64,000 bases of DNA from Microbacterium sp. SA39 (GTDB lineage: Bacteria > Actinomycetota > Actinomycetes > Actinomycetales > Microbacteriaceae), in assembly GCF_000967865.1 (NCBI RefSeq), contig NZ_JXRU01000024.1, positions 19,841-83,840 on the forward strand, given 5' to 3'. Below the pieces are notes generated by a model. It was not told the origin of the DNA. It worked only from the letters and a program-made list of their open reading frames with translations, and ran no database searches. The translations under genes were made by a program, and so were the position numbers. Positions 34,583 through 41,896 of this stretch are shown here, piece by piece; position 1 is the stretch's first letter, and every line of letters starts with the position of its first letter.

Positions 34583-35395
34583 ATGCAAGAGTTCCTTCAA
34601 TGGGCGGGCAGCTACTGGTGGCTCATCTTCCCCGTCATGGGGATGGCCGGTGGCGCCGCCAAGGCCTGGGAACAGGGCGCGAAGCGCCGGCATGAGCGCC
34701 GCCTCGAGACCCTGAAGATGAAGGCGCAGCTGAAGACCGCCGAGATCGAGGCGCGGGCCCTCAACCAGCAGATGAAGCGACGCGGGCCCTCGGTCGTCGA
34801 CACCACGGCATCCGTCGTTCCCGACGACCTGCTCGTGCGTCTGTTCGCCGAGCACGACGAGATCACCGCCCGCTGGCTGGACTACGAGCTCGACGTCGCG
34901 AAGCTGATCGCCTTCCCCGCCATGAGCGACGGCCGCCAGCCGCTGACGGCCGCTTTCCTGCGGGCCAAGAAGACGGCGGATGCTCTGCGCCCGGCATCCG
35001 CCGAAGCCAAGGTCAGCGAGCACCAGGTCGCCGAGTACCTGCAGGCGGTCGGCGACTACGCCGTCGCGTTCGAGATCGCCGAGAAAGATGCCCGGCGCCT
35101 GCGCGACTCGACCTTCACCGAGCCGGAGCGCAAGCGCCTCGATCGAGCGCAGCAGCTGCTCAAGGTCGCTGTCGACGAGTCGGCCACGCAGGCCGAGCGC
35201 AACGTCGCCTACAAGCGGGTGCGCGAAGAGCTCGACGGACTGATCCTGCTCTCCGACGATGCGGTCACCGTGCTCGAGCAGCAGGTGGCCCGCGAGATCT
35301 CCGCGCCGGTCACCCCGGCGGTCGAGCCGGCGCCCGAACCGGTCCGGATGCCGCTGGCCGAGCCCCAGCATCCGACGCCCCGCGAGGGCGCATGA
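34583..35395 (+). CDS. Hypothetical membrane-anchored coiled-coil protein
   Basis: A 270-aa protein of unknown function. Residues about 12-28 (WWLIFPVMGMAGGAAKA) form one hydrophobic N-terminal segment, followed by a long charged helical region (RRHERRLETLKMKAQLKTAE, ARALNQQMKRR) likely to be a coiled coil. The middle and C-terminal parts are also predicted mostly helical, and the last 40 residues are Pro/Glu/Ala-rich. It starts 12 bp after the gluconokinase and its stop overlaps the next gene's ATG, so it is in the operon. A link to sugar-acid metabolism is not evident. Confidence 0.65.
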   Translation: MQEFLQWAGSYWWLIFPVMGMAGGAAKAWEQGAKRRHERRLETLKMKAQLKTAEIEARALNQQMKRRGPSVVDTTASVVPDDLLVRLFAEHDEITARWLDYELDVAKLIAFPAMSDGRQPLTAAFLRAKKTADALRPASAEAKVSEHQVAEYLQAVGDYAVAFEIAEKDARRLRDSTFTEPERKRLDRAQQLLKVAVDESATQAERNVAYKRVREELDGLILLSDDAVTVLEQQVAREISAPVTPAVEPAPEPVRMPLAEPQHPTPREGA

Positions 35396-36240
35396 CCCCC
35401 GAGAACGTCACCGGCCCGGTCGCGCATCACGCCGAGACTCCGGTGTGGTGGCCGGGATGGGGCGGATTGCGCTGGGTCGACGGGCACGCCGGCGACCTGC
35501 TCACGCTGCGCGACGACGGCGTGACCCGGCAGCACATCGACGACGAGTACCTCGCGTTCGCCCGGCCCCGCACGACCGGCGGCTTCGTCGCCGTCGGCGC
35601 CCGCACGCTCTACCTCGCGGACGAACCCGAGGGCGATACCCGCGCGGTCGCGACCCTGCTCGACGACCCGGCCGTGCGCATGAACGACGGATGCTGCGAT
35701 CCCCGCGGCCGTCTGCTCACCGGATCCATGGCGTATGACTCGACGCCGGATGCCGGGGTGCTGCTGCGCCTCGACGCCGACCTGTCCGTGACCACGGTGC
35801 TGCCGAAGACGACGATGTCGAACGGGATCGCCTACGCCCCCGACGGCGGCCGCGTCTATCACGTCGACACCGGTGCGCAGCGGATCAACGTGTTCGATTT
35901 CGTCGACGGCGAGTTCGGGGAACGGCGGATGCTGGCACGCATCCCCGAGAACGAAGGAAGCCCCGACGGGCTCACCGTCGCCGCCGACGGCACCGTCTGG
36001 GTCGCGATCTGGGGCGGATCGGCCGTGCATGGCTACGCTCCCGACGGCTCGCTCATCGAGCGGATCGAGCTGCCCGTGCCGCAGGTGAGCGCCTGCACCT
36101 TCGGCGGCCACGACCTCGGCACCCTCTTCATCACGACGTCGGCGCAGGACATGCCCGACGATCACGGCACCGAAGCCGGATCCGTGTTCGCGGTGACACC
36201 CGGGGTGCGCGGCATCCCGGTACTCCCGTTCGCGGGCTGA
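35392..36240 (+). CDS. SMP-30/gluconolactonase/LRE family protein
   Basis: A 282-aa six-bladed beta-propeller lactonase. Family residues appear in HHAETPVWWPGWGGLRWVDG (metal Glu), VRMNDGCCDPRGR (Asn-Asp), TTMSNGIAYAPDG (Asn) and NEGSPDGLTVAADGTVWVA (catalytic Asp). It would hydrolyse an aldono-lactone such as gluconolactone to the acid. That fits an operon with gluconokinase and mannonate dehydratase. ATG at 35392 overlaps the previous stop. Confidence 0.9.
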   Translation: MTPENVTGPVAHHAETPVWWPGWGGLRWVDGHAGDLLTLRDDGVTRQHIDDEYLAFARPRTTGGFVAVGARTLYLADEPEGDTRAVATLLDDPAVRMNDGCCDPRGRLLTGSMAYDSTPDAGVLLRLDADLSVTTVLPKTTMSNGIAYAPDGGRVYHVDTGAQRINVFDFVDGEFGERRMLARIPENEGSPDGLTVAADGTVWVAIWGGSAVHGYAPDGSLIERIELPVPQVSACTFGGHDLGTLFITTSAQDMPDDHGTEAGSVFAVTPGVRGIPVLPFAG

Positions 36241-36256
36241 CGAGATCAGAGGACGC

Positions 36257-37102
36257 ATGGCGCAGAAGACGATCGTGATCACCGGAGCATCCGACGGGAT
36301 CGGCGCTGCGGCCGCACGACAACTGGCGTCGTCCGGTCATCGGCTGATCCTCGTCGGACGTTCGGTCGAGAAGACGGCCGCCGTCGCACGCGAGACCGGA
36401 GCCGAGCACCTCACGGCCGACTTCGCGCGCCTCGACGACGTCCGCGAGCTGGCCGACCAGCTCGCCGCGCGGTTCGGCGACGACGGCATCGACGTGCTGG
36501 CGAACAATGCCGGCGGCATCTTCGGAGATCGGACCCCGACCGTCGACGGCTTCGAGAAGACGATCCAGGTGAATCACCTCGCGCCCTTCCTCCTCACTAT
36601 TCTCCTGCTGCCGCAGCTGCGGAAGGCGGATGCCGCCGTCATCAACACCTCGAGCGTCGGGCACCGCATCTTCGGGAACATCGACGTCGACGACCTCGAC
36701 AACCGGAAGAAGTTCAGCGCGAACAAGGCGTACGGCGACGCGAAGCTCGCGAATGTGCTGTTCACGAAGAGCCTGCACGCGAAGTTCCACGCCGACGGCC
36801 TCAGCGCGGTCGCGTTCCACCCGGGAGTGGTGCGCACGAACTTCGCGGCGGGGTCGTCGAGCGTCATGCGGCTGATCTACCGCACGCCGCTCAGGCACCT
36901 GCTCACGATCAGCACCGACAAGGGCGGCGAGACTCTCCGGTGGTTCATCGAGGGCACGCCGGGCGTGACCTGGGAGTCCGGGGCGTACTACGACGAGCGG
37001 GTACTGACGATGCGCGTGAACCCACAGGTCGAGGACGCGGCCCTCGCCGAGGCGCTCTGGCTGAAGAGCGCGGAGCTCGTGGGTCTCTCCCCCGGCCTTT
37101 AG
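36257..37102 (+). CDS. SDR family oxidoreductase, retinol-dehydrogenase-like
   Basis: A 281-aa short-chain dehydrogenase. TGASDGIG is the nucleotide-binding motif, NNAGG the structural motif, and the active site is Ser in NTSSVGHR with AYGDAK (Tyr-x3-Lys). FHPGVVRTNF follows. The RSVEK region after beta-2 suggests NADP(H). Starts 16 bp after the lactonase gene. The substrate is unknown; the family includes broad lipid/aldehyde reductases. Confidence 0.88.
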   Translation: MAQKTIVITGASDGIGAAAARQLASSGHRLILVGRSVEKTAAVARETGAEHLTADFARLDDVRELADQLAARFGDDGIDVLANNAGGIFGDRTPTVDGFEKTIQVNHLAPFLLTILLLPQLRKADAAVINTSSVGHRIFGNIDVDDLDNRKKFSANKAYGDAKLANVLFTKSLHAKFHADGLSAVAFHPGVVRTNFAAGSSSVMRLIYRTPLRHLLTISTDKGGETLRWFIEGTPGVTWESGAYYDERVLTMRVNPQVEDAALAEALWLKSAELVGLSPGL

Positions 37103-37159
37103 AATCGCGCAACTGGCCGGTGCGACGGCCGATCATCGACCAGTTGCGCGATTCGAAAG
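37097..37159. repeat. 3'-end inverted-repeat element, family B, 20-bp arms
   Basis: Arms 37097-37116 and 37140-37159 pair at 19 of 20 positions and carry the same GAATCGCGCAACTGG word as 20576-20642. The loop is 23 nt and unrelated in sequence to the other copy. The left arm contains the TAG stop of the preceding SDR gene, so the element forms the very end of that coding sequence. Confidence 0.9.
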
Positions 37160-37182
37160 CCATAGCCGACGAAGGGAACACC

Positions 37183-37977
37183 ATGCAGATCGACCTCAGC
37201 GGCAAGACCGCGCTCGTCACGGGATCGACCCAGGGCATCGGCCGCGCGATCGCGACGGCGCTGGCGGATGCCGGAACACGGGTCGCCGTCAACGGACGCA
37301 GCGCCGACACCGTGGCATCCGTCATCGACTCCCTTCGTGCGGAGAACGCCGCCCGCGATCTCATCGCAGCGCCCGGTGACGTCACGAACGAGGCCGGAAC
37401 GGATGCCGTGCTCACCGCGGTCGGCGACATCGACATCCTCGTGAACAACCTCGGCATCTTCGGCGCGACGCCGGCGCTCGACATCACCGACGACGAGTGG
37501 CGCCGCTACTTCGACGTGAACGTGCTGGCCGCGGTGCGCCTGATCCGTGCGACCCTGCCCGGCATGAAGGAGCGCGGCTGGGGCCGGGTGCTCAACATCG
37601 CGAGCGACTCGGCCGTCGTGATCCCTGCCGAGATGATCCATTACGGCATGTCGAAGACCGCGCTGCTCGCCGTCTCGCGCGGATTCGCGAAGGATGCCGC
37701 CGGCACCGGCGTCACCGTGAACTCGGTGCTCGCCGGCCCGACCCACACCGGCGGCGTCGAGGACTTCGTCTACGAACTGGTCGACAAGGCGCTGCCATGG
37801 GACGAGGCCCAGCGCGAGTTCATGAGGCTGCACCGGCCGCAGTCGCTACTGCAGCGGCTGATCGAGCCCGAGGAGATCGCGAACATGGTCGCGTATCTCT
37901 CCTCGCCGCTGGCCTCCGCGACGACGGGCGCTGCGGTGCGGGTCGACGGCGGCTACATCGACTCGATCGTCCCGTAG
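37183..37977 (+). CDS. SDR family oxidoreductase, FabG/glucose-dehydrogenase-like
   Basis: A 264-aa classical short-chain dehydrogenase: TGSTQGIG cofactor motif, NNLG replacing NNAG, catalytic Ser in IASDSAVV and YGMSK (Tyr154, Lys158), then VNSVLAGPTHTGG. NGRS after beta-2 favours NADP(H). ATG at 37183 has GAAGGGA upstream. It lies just beyond a family-B inverted repeat that separates it from the operon to the left, so its expression may be independent. Substrate unknown. Confidence 0.9.
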   Translation: MQIDLSGKTALVTGSTQGIGRAIATALADAGTRVAVNGRSADTVASVIDSLRAENAARDLIAAPGDVTNEAGTDAVLTAVGDIDILVNNLGIFGATPALDITDDEWRRYFDVNVLAAVRLIRATLPGMKERGWGRVLNIASDSAVVIPAEMIHYGMSKTALLAVSRGFAKDAAGTGVTVNSVLAGPTHTGGVEDFVYELVDKALPWDEAQREFMRLHRPQSLLQRLIEPEEIANMVAYLSSPLASATTGAAVRVDGGYIDSIVP

Positions 37978-37995
37978 CGCCGCGCCTCGCGCGAT

Positions 37996-38049
37996 GCTGG
38001 ATCAAAAACGCATCGCGACCGCGCCTTCCGGATGCATTTCTGATCCAGC
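37996..38049. repeat. 3'-end inverted-repeat element (family F), 19-bp arms
   Basis: Arms 37996-38014 and 38031-38049, forms of GCTGGATCA(A/G)AAA(C/T)GCATC, pair at 17 of 19 positions around a 16-nt loop. It begins 18 bp after the SDR stop and is followed 104 bp later by a second, unrelated element (38153-38229). Only one copy of this arm word was found in the window. Confidence 0.85.
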
Positions 38050-38152
38050 GTGCGCCTGCGAGAACGGATGCGCATCATGGCGCGGTCGCGCTGTGCGGGG
38101 TGTTCACGTACAAGCGCTGCTGTGACTCGGTTCTGCGGCGGCTCGGGGCCTG

Positions 38153-38229
38153 ACTTCTGCGGCCATCCCGAACTTCTGCGGCCATTCGGGGCAGATGAGG
38201 CCGCAAAAGTTGGGATTGGCCGCAGAAGT
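38153..38229. repeat. 3'-end inverted-repeat element, family D, 31-bp arms with internal duplication
   Basis: Arms 38153-38183 and 38199-38229 with a 15-nt loop. Each arm contains ACTT(C/T)TGCGGCC twice, 19 bp apart, so the element holds four copies of the word. The same double-word layout occurs at 54602-54680. It lies 26 bp after the stop of the convergent gene at 38256. The rest of the 278-bp gap (37978-38255) has the family-F element and no gene. Confidence 0.9.
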
Positions 38230-38255
38230 AGGCGTGCAGGGATGGGAAGAGCCCC

Positions 38256-38720
38256 TCAGTCGCGGTCGCGCACCTCTATGTTGGCGACCTCGAGGTCTTC
38301 ATCGAGCTGCACGAGGATGCGGGAGTCGGGGAACTGCTTCGGAGCGTCGAACGCCAGCAGCACGGCATCCGCGAACACGACGACCGAGGTCGCCTCGAGG
38401 TCGTCGCGCAGGTCGATCTGCTCGATCACGGGCTCGTCGTCGACGGCATCGTCGATGTCGTCGGCAACCTCGTCGATGACGGCCCGCCAGCGCGACTCGC
38501 TGACCGACAGGATGCGCGAGACGGCCTCGACGAGCGCCTCGTCGTCGAGCTCGTCCGCGGCGTCGTCGTCGAGCTCGGGATCGACGTTGACCGTCACGAC
38601 CGTGCCGGCGGCGTCGATGCTGGCCCGGCCGTAGATCAGGCCGTTCTCGGCGACCGGTTCATCCAGCAGTCCGCTGTCGACGATACGGGCGAGCAGGTTC
38701 TCAAGCGGCGACGAGGTCAT
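38256..38720 (-). CDS. Hypothetical acidic protein
   Basis: A 154-aa strongly acidic protein (DPELDDDAADELDDEALVEA, DEVADDIDDAVDDEPVIEQI) with beta-type stretches at both ends (AAGTVVTVNVDPEL and SRILVQLDEDLEVANIEV). No signal peptide or membrane segment. No family could be recognised with confidence. ATG at 38720; it is divergent from the VOC gene at 38799. Confidence 0.7.
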   Translation of the reverse strand: MTSSPLENLLARIVDSGLLDEPVAENGLIYGRASIDAAGTVVTVNVDPELDDDAADELDDEALVEAVSRILSVSESRWRAVIDEVADDIDDAVDDEPVIEQIDLRDDLEATSVVVFADAVLLAFDAPKQFPDSRILVQLDEDLEVANIEVRDRD

Positions 38721-38798
38721 GAGTCCAGTCTTTCGCATCCGGCCGAGCGGCGGGTGTGAACCCTGGACACGTCGCCCGGACGGGAGCATGCTGAGCCT

Positions 38799-39191
38799 AT
38801 GACCGCTTTCCAGACCACGCACGCGTTCAGCGGGTTCAGCGTCGACTCGATCGACGCGGCTCGCACCTTCTACGGCGAGACCCTCGGCATGGACGTCTCC
38901 GACAATGCCATGGGCTTCCTCCAGCTCAACCTGTCCGACGGTGGATCGATCTTCGTCTACTCGAAGCCCGACCACACGCCGGCGAGCTTCACGATCCTGA
39001 ACTTCCCCGTCGATGACGTCGAGGCGGCGGTCGACGAGCTCAACGCTCGCGGCGTCGTGACCAAGATCTACACCGACCCCGATTCCGGCACCGACGACAA
39101 GGGCATCTCGCACGGCGCCCCCGGCAAGGGCCCGGACATCGCCTGGTTCACGGACCCCGCCGGCAACGTGCTCTCGGTTCTCGCCGGCTGA
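38799..39191 (+). CDS. VOC family protein
   Basis: A 130-aa glyoxalase-fold protein. HAFSGFSVDSIDAARTFYGE at the start, GSIFVYSKPDH, FTILNFPVDDVEAAVDEL, and the end GPDIAWFTDPAGNVLSVL are typical of small single-domain VOC proteins. The putative first metal ligand position in FSGFSV is Ser, so metal catalysis is uncertain. Monocistronic, divergent from the acidic protein gene. Confidence 0.85.
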   Translation: MTAFQTTHAFSGFSVDSIDAARTFYGETLGMDVSDNAMGFLQLNLSDGGSIFVYSKPDHTPASFTILNFPVDDVEAAVDELNARGVVTKIYTDPDSGTDDKGISHGAPGKGPDIAWFTDPAGNVLSVLAG

Positions 39192-39213
39192 CAGCGCGGG
39201 ACGCGGGCCGCCG

Positions 39214-40179
39214 CTAGATCCGCGCAGCCAACCACTCGGTCTGGCGCAGCCACTGCACGGCCTGGCCGCCCTCGTGCCCGTTGAACTCGTAGACCTCGAT
39301 CTCGGCATCCGTCGAACCGCAGTGGTTGAAGGCCGCGAACACGCTCGAAGGCAGCACGATCGGGTCCATGAGCGCGACCGAGAACAGCACGGGCGCCGAG
39401 ATGCGGAGCGCGAAGTTCACCCCGTCGAAGTACGACAGCGTCTCGAACACCTGGTCGACCCGCGCGCGATGCACTGACAGGTAACGCGCGATCTCGGTGA
39501 ACGGGTTGTCGGGGGTGAGCGGCACCGACCGGCGGAAGTGACACAGGAACGGCACGTCGGGCATCGCCGCCGAGACCGCCGGATGCAGGGCCGCGGCGGC
39601 CAGGCTGATGCCGCCGCCCTGGCTGCCGCCGGTCACACTGATGCGACTCTCGTCGACGGCATCCAGCTGCATCAGGGCATCGATCAGCAGCACGGCATCC
39701 GTGAAGACACGGCGATAGAAGTACGTGTCCGGATGCTGGATGCCGCGGGTCATGAACCCGGGAATCGCACCCTCCGAGCCGTGCGGGTCCGGGGTGTCGC
39801 CGCCTGAGCCCCAGCCGCTGCCCTGGCCACGCGTGTCCATCAGCACGTGCACGTAGCCCGCCGCCGCCCACTGCAGCCGCTCGCCCGGGAGGCCCCGACC
39901 CCCGTTGTAGCCGATGAACTCGACCACCGTCGGCAGCGGTCCCTCGACGCGGGGACGTGTGATCCAGGCGCGGATCGGCTCACCGCCGAATCCACTGAAC
40001 GTCAGATCCTCGACGATCAGCTGAGTGATCGGGGTGGTGGCCGGCACGATGACCGGAGCGGCGGCGAGCGCACGTGACTCCGCGAGCGTGCGCGCCCAGA
40101 AGTCGTCGAAATCCGCGGGCTCGGCCACATCGGGCCGGAAGGAGCGGAGCTGGTCCAGGGGGAGATCGGTGAGAGCCAT
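39214..40179 (-). CDS. Acetylxylan esterase/cephalosporin-C deacetylase-like esterase
   Basis: A 321-aa alpha/beta hydrolase of the AXE1 family (CE7). N-terminal PADFDDFWARTLAE, then VEFIGYNGGRGLP, MDTRGQGSGWG, nucleophile Ser186 in TGGSQGGG, Asp in LMDPIVLPS and His in NGHEGG form the triad and family motifs. It removes acetyl groups from xylo-oligosaccharides or related esters in the cytoplasm; no signal peptide is seen. ATG 40179 is preferred over a GTG two codons upstream because it gives the usual family start MALTDLP. Confidence 0.9.
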   Translation of the reverse strand: MALTDLPLDQLRSFRPDVAEPADFDDFWARTLAESRALAAAPVIVPATTPITQLIVEDLTFSGFGGEPIRAWITRPRVEGPLPTVVEFIGYNGGRGLPGERLQWAAAGYVHVLMDTRGQGSGWGSGGDTPDPHGSEGAIPGFMTRGIQHPDTYFYRRVFTDAVLLIDALMQLDAVDESRISVTGGSQGGGISLAAAALHPAVSAAMPDVPFLCHFRRSVPLTPDNPFTEIARYLSVHRARVDQVFETLSYFDGVNFALRISAPVLFSVALMDPIVLPSSVFAAFNHCGSTDAEIEVYEFNGHEGGQAVQWLRQTEWLAARI

Positions 40180-40244
40180 CGGCACGAGGCTAGCGGATCG
40201 TGTGTTCCAGACCGTCGAAGAAGTTCAGTATTCGGTGTTGCTAG

Positions 40245-40296
40245 GTACCGGTACTCAGTGATACTTTGTACCGGTACCCAGCATCACTGAGTACCG
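40245..40296. promoter_or_regulatory. Operator region of the PadR-ABC operon
   Basis: Two copies of GTACCGGTAC at 40245-40254 and 40268-40277, each followed by a CAG(T/C)..AT(C/A)A run, overlap a long inverted repeat: CGGTACTCAGTGATAC at 40249-40264 and GCATCACTGAGTACCG at 40281-40296 (one mismatch). It ends 22 bp before the padR-type ATG. PadR proteins commonly bind such dyads in their own promoters, so autorepression is inferred. The AAAGGAGG ribosome site lies just downstream. Confidence 0.7.
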
Positions 40297-40317
40297 AACC
40301 AAGGAAAGGAGGACCCG

Positions 40318-40710
40318 ATGGGCAAGCAGATGACCGAGATGCTCAAGGGCACTCTGGAGGGCATCGTTCTGGCCCTCCTCGCCGAGCAGCCGGCGTACGG
40401 GTACGAGATCACCGCGCGAGTACGCGACCACGGGTTCACCGACATCGCCGAGGGCACGATCTACGCACTCCTCGTGCGCATCGAGCAGAAGAACCTCGTC
40501 GATGTCGAGAAGGTCCCGAGCGAGAAGGGACCGCCCCGCAAGGTGTACACCCTGAACGCGGCGGGCCTGCAGGAACTCGAGGACTTCTGGACCACCTGGA
40601 GCTTCCTCAAGACGCACATCGAACAGCTGAACACGAAAAGCACGAACAGCACGGGCACCACCGAGAACAGCACCACCGAGAACAGCACCACCGAGAACAA
40701 GGAGAACTGA
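40318..40710 (+). CDS. PadR family transcriptional regulator
   Basis: A 130-aa PadR regulator with the winged HTH signature LKGTLEGIVLALLAEQPAYG, YEITARV, then EGTIYALLVRIEQKNLV and GPPRKVYTLNAAGLQELEDF. The C-terminal 22 residues are a low-complexity tail of Thr/Glu/Asn/Ser encoded by a 15-bp tandem repeat (40657-40698) and replace the usual dimerisation helix extension. It starts an operon with a DUF1048 protein and a DrrAB-like exporter and probably represses it until the drug or ligand is present. Confidence 0.92.
   Translation: MGKQMTEMLKGTLEGIVLALLAEQPAYGYEITARVRDHGFTDIAEGTIYALLVRIEQKNLVDVEKVPSEKGPPRKVYTLNAAGLQELEDFWTTWSFLKTHIEQLNTKSTNSTGTTENSTTENSTTENKEN
40657..40698 (+). repeat. 15-bp tandem repeat inside the padR-type gene
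   Basis: Units of ACCACCGAGAACAGC start at 40657, 40672 and 40687 (the last lacks the final three bases). They encode Thr-Thr-Glu-Asn-Ser repeats at the C-terminus of the PadR protein. Because the unit is a multiple of three, copy-number changes alter only tail length. Confidence 0.9.
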
Positions 40711-40712
40711 GC

Positions 40713-41081
40713 ATGGCCGCGAAGTGGATCGAAGCGATCACCGGATCCCTCGAAGAGAAGAAGCAGTACAAGCAGGCGCAGGCCCGCATCAACGCCCTCC
40801 CCGAGCCGTACCGCGAGATGGCGAAGGCGCAGCAGCGCTACAACATGTACTACGGCGGCGTCACCGACGGCGACACCATCGTGAAGATGTTCCTCGACAT
40901 CGCCGACCTGTGGGAGCGGGCCGCGATCGACGGCACCCCCGTCTCGGCCATCGTCGGCGACGACCCCGTCGAGTTCGCCGAGAACTACGCCGCGGCGTAC
41001 GGCGGGCGGCAGTGGATCGACAAGGAGCGCGCACGCCTCATCAAGGCGTTCGACGACGCGAAGAAGAAGGAGGAGTCATGA
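40713..41081 (+). CDS. DUF1048 family protein
   Basis: A 122-aa helical protein of the DUF1048 family (WIEAITGSLEEKKQYKQAQA, LPEPYREMAKAQQRYNMYYG, then LADLWERAA-like IADLWERAAIDGTPVSAIVG, EFAENYAAAYGG). It is regularly found between PadR regulators and ABC genes, as here, and its role is not known. The gene starts 2 bp after the padR stop and its stop overlaps the ATPase start. Confidence 0.88.
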   Translation: MAAKWIEAITGSLEEKKQYKQAQARINALPEPYREMAKAQQRYNMYYGGVTDGDTIVKMFLDIADLWERAAIDGTPVSAIVGDDPVEFAENYAAAYGGRQWIDKERARLIKAFDDAKKKEES

Positions 41082-41896
41082 CCACCCCCGCCATCTGGGT
41101 GCGCGGCATCGAGAAGTCCTACAAGGAGCTGCACGTCCTGCGCGGCGTCGACTTCGAGGTCGAGAAGGGCAGCATCTTCGCCCTCCTCGGCTCGAACGGC
41201 GCCGGCAAGACGACCGTGGTGCGCATCCTCTCCACCCTGCTGAAGGCGGATGCCGGCACGGCATCCGTGCAGGGAGTCGATGTCGCGACCGATCCTCTCG
41301 GCGTCCGCGAGCGGATCAGCCTCACCGGGCAGTTCGCCGCGGTCGACGAGATCCTCACCGGACGCGAGAACCTCGTGCTGGTCGCGAAGCTGCGGCACCT
41401 CCCCGAGGCGGGGAAGGTCGCCGACGACCTGCTGGCGAAGTTCCGTCTGACGGATGCCGGTGCCCGCAAGGTCGGCACCTACTCCGGCGGCATGCGCCGC
41501 CGGCTCGACATCGCGATGAGCCTGGTCGGACACCCCGAGGTCATCTACCTCGACGAGCCGACCACGGGCCTCGACCCCGAGGCGCGCATCGAGGTGTGGG
41601 ACGTCATCAGGGAGCTCGCGAACACGGGCACCACGGTGCTCCTCACCACCCAGTACCTCGATGAGGCCGAGCAGCTGGCCGACCGCATCGCGATCCTCCA
41701 CGAGGGGCGCATCATCGCCAACGACACCCTCGCCGGGCTGAAGCGCCTGCTTCCGGCCGCGAAGGTCGAGTACGTCGAGAAGCAGCCCACCCTCGAGGAG
41801 ATCTTCCTCACCCTCATCGGCCCTTCCGAGTCCCGGTCGTTGAGCGAGCGCAGCGAGACGAAACGCAGTGACGAAACGAGAGGAACAGCAGCATGA
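41078..41896 (+). CDS. ABC exporter ATPase, DrrA type
   Basis: A 272-aa ATPase of the daunorubicin-resistance subfamily. Walker A GSNGAGKTT, Q-loop LTGQFAAVDEILTGRENL (the DrrA hallmark), signature YSGGMRRRLDIAMSL, Walker B VIYLDEPTTGLDPEAR, and the C-terminal EKQPTLEEIFLTL. The last 23 residues, from about [15 protein letters not shown] on, are encoded by an inserted copy of the TTGAGCGAG repeat and are not part of the conserved fold. Start ATG overlaps the previous stop. Confidence 0.92.
   Translation: MTTPAIWVRGIEKSYKELHVLRGVDFEVEKGSIFALLGSNGAGKTTVVRILSTLLKADAGTASVQGVDVATDPLGVRERISLTGQFAAVDEILTGRENLVLVAKLRHLPEAGKVADDLLAKFRLTDAGARKVGTYSGGMRRRLDIAMSLVGHPEVIYLDEPTTGLDPEARIEVWDVIRELANTGTTVLLTTQYLDEAEQLADRIAILHEGRIIANDTLAGLKRLLPAAKVEYVEKQPTLEEIFLTLIGPSESRSLSERSETKRSDETRGTAA
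41832..41867. repeat. Dispersed repeat forming the C-terminal codons of the DrrA-type gene
   Basis: A copy of CCCGGTCGTTGAGCGAGCGC plus AGCGAGACGAAACGC, read in a frame that avoids its TGA ([12 protein letters not shown]). It lies between the end of the conserved ATPase sequence and the stop codon, 26 bp before the permease ATG. Confidence 0.88.

Noticed and set aside
40657..40698. Sequencing or assembly artefact in the PadR tail
   Set aside because: The three units keep the frame, end in a normal stop and the next gene is well placed 2 bp later, so a genuine tandem repeat is more likely.
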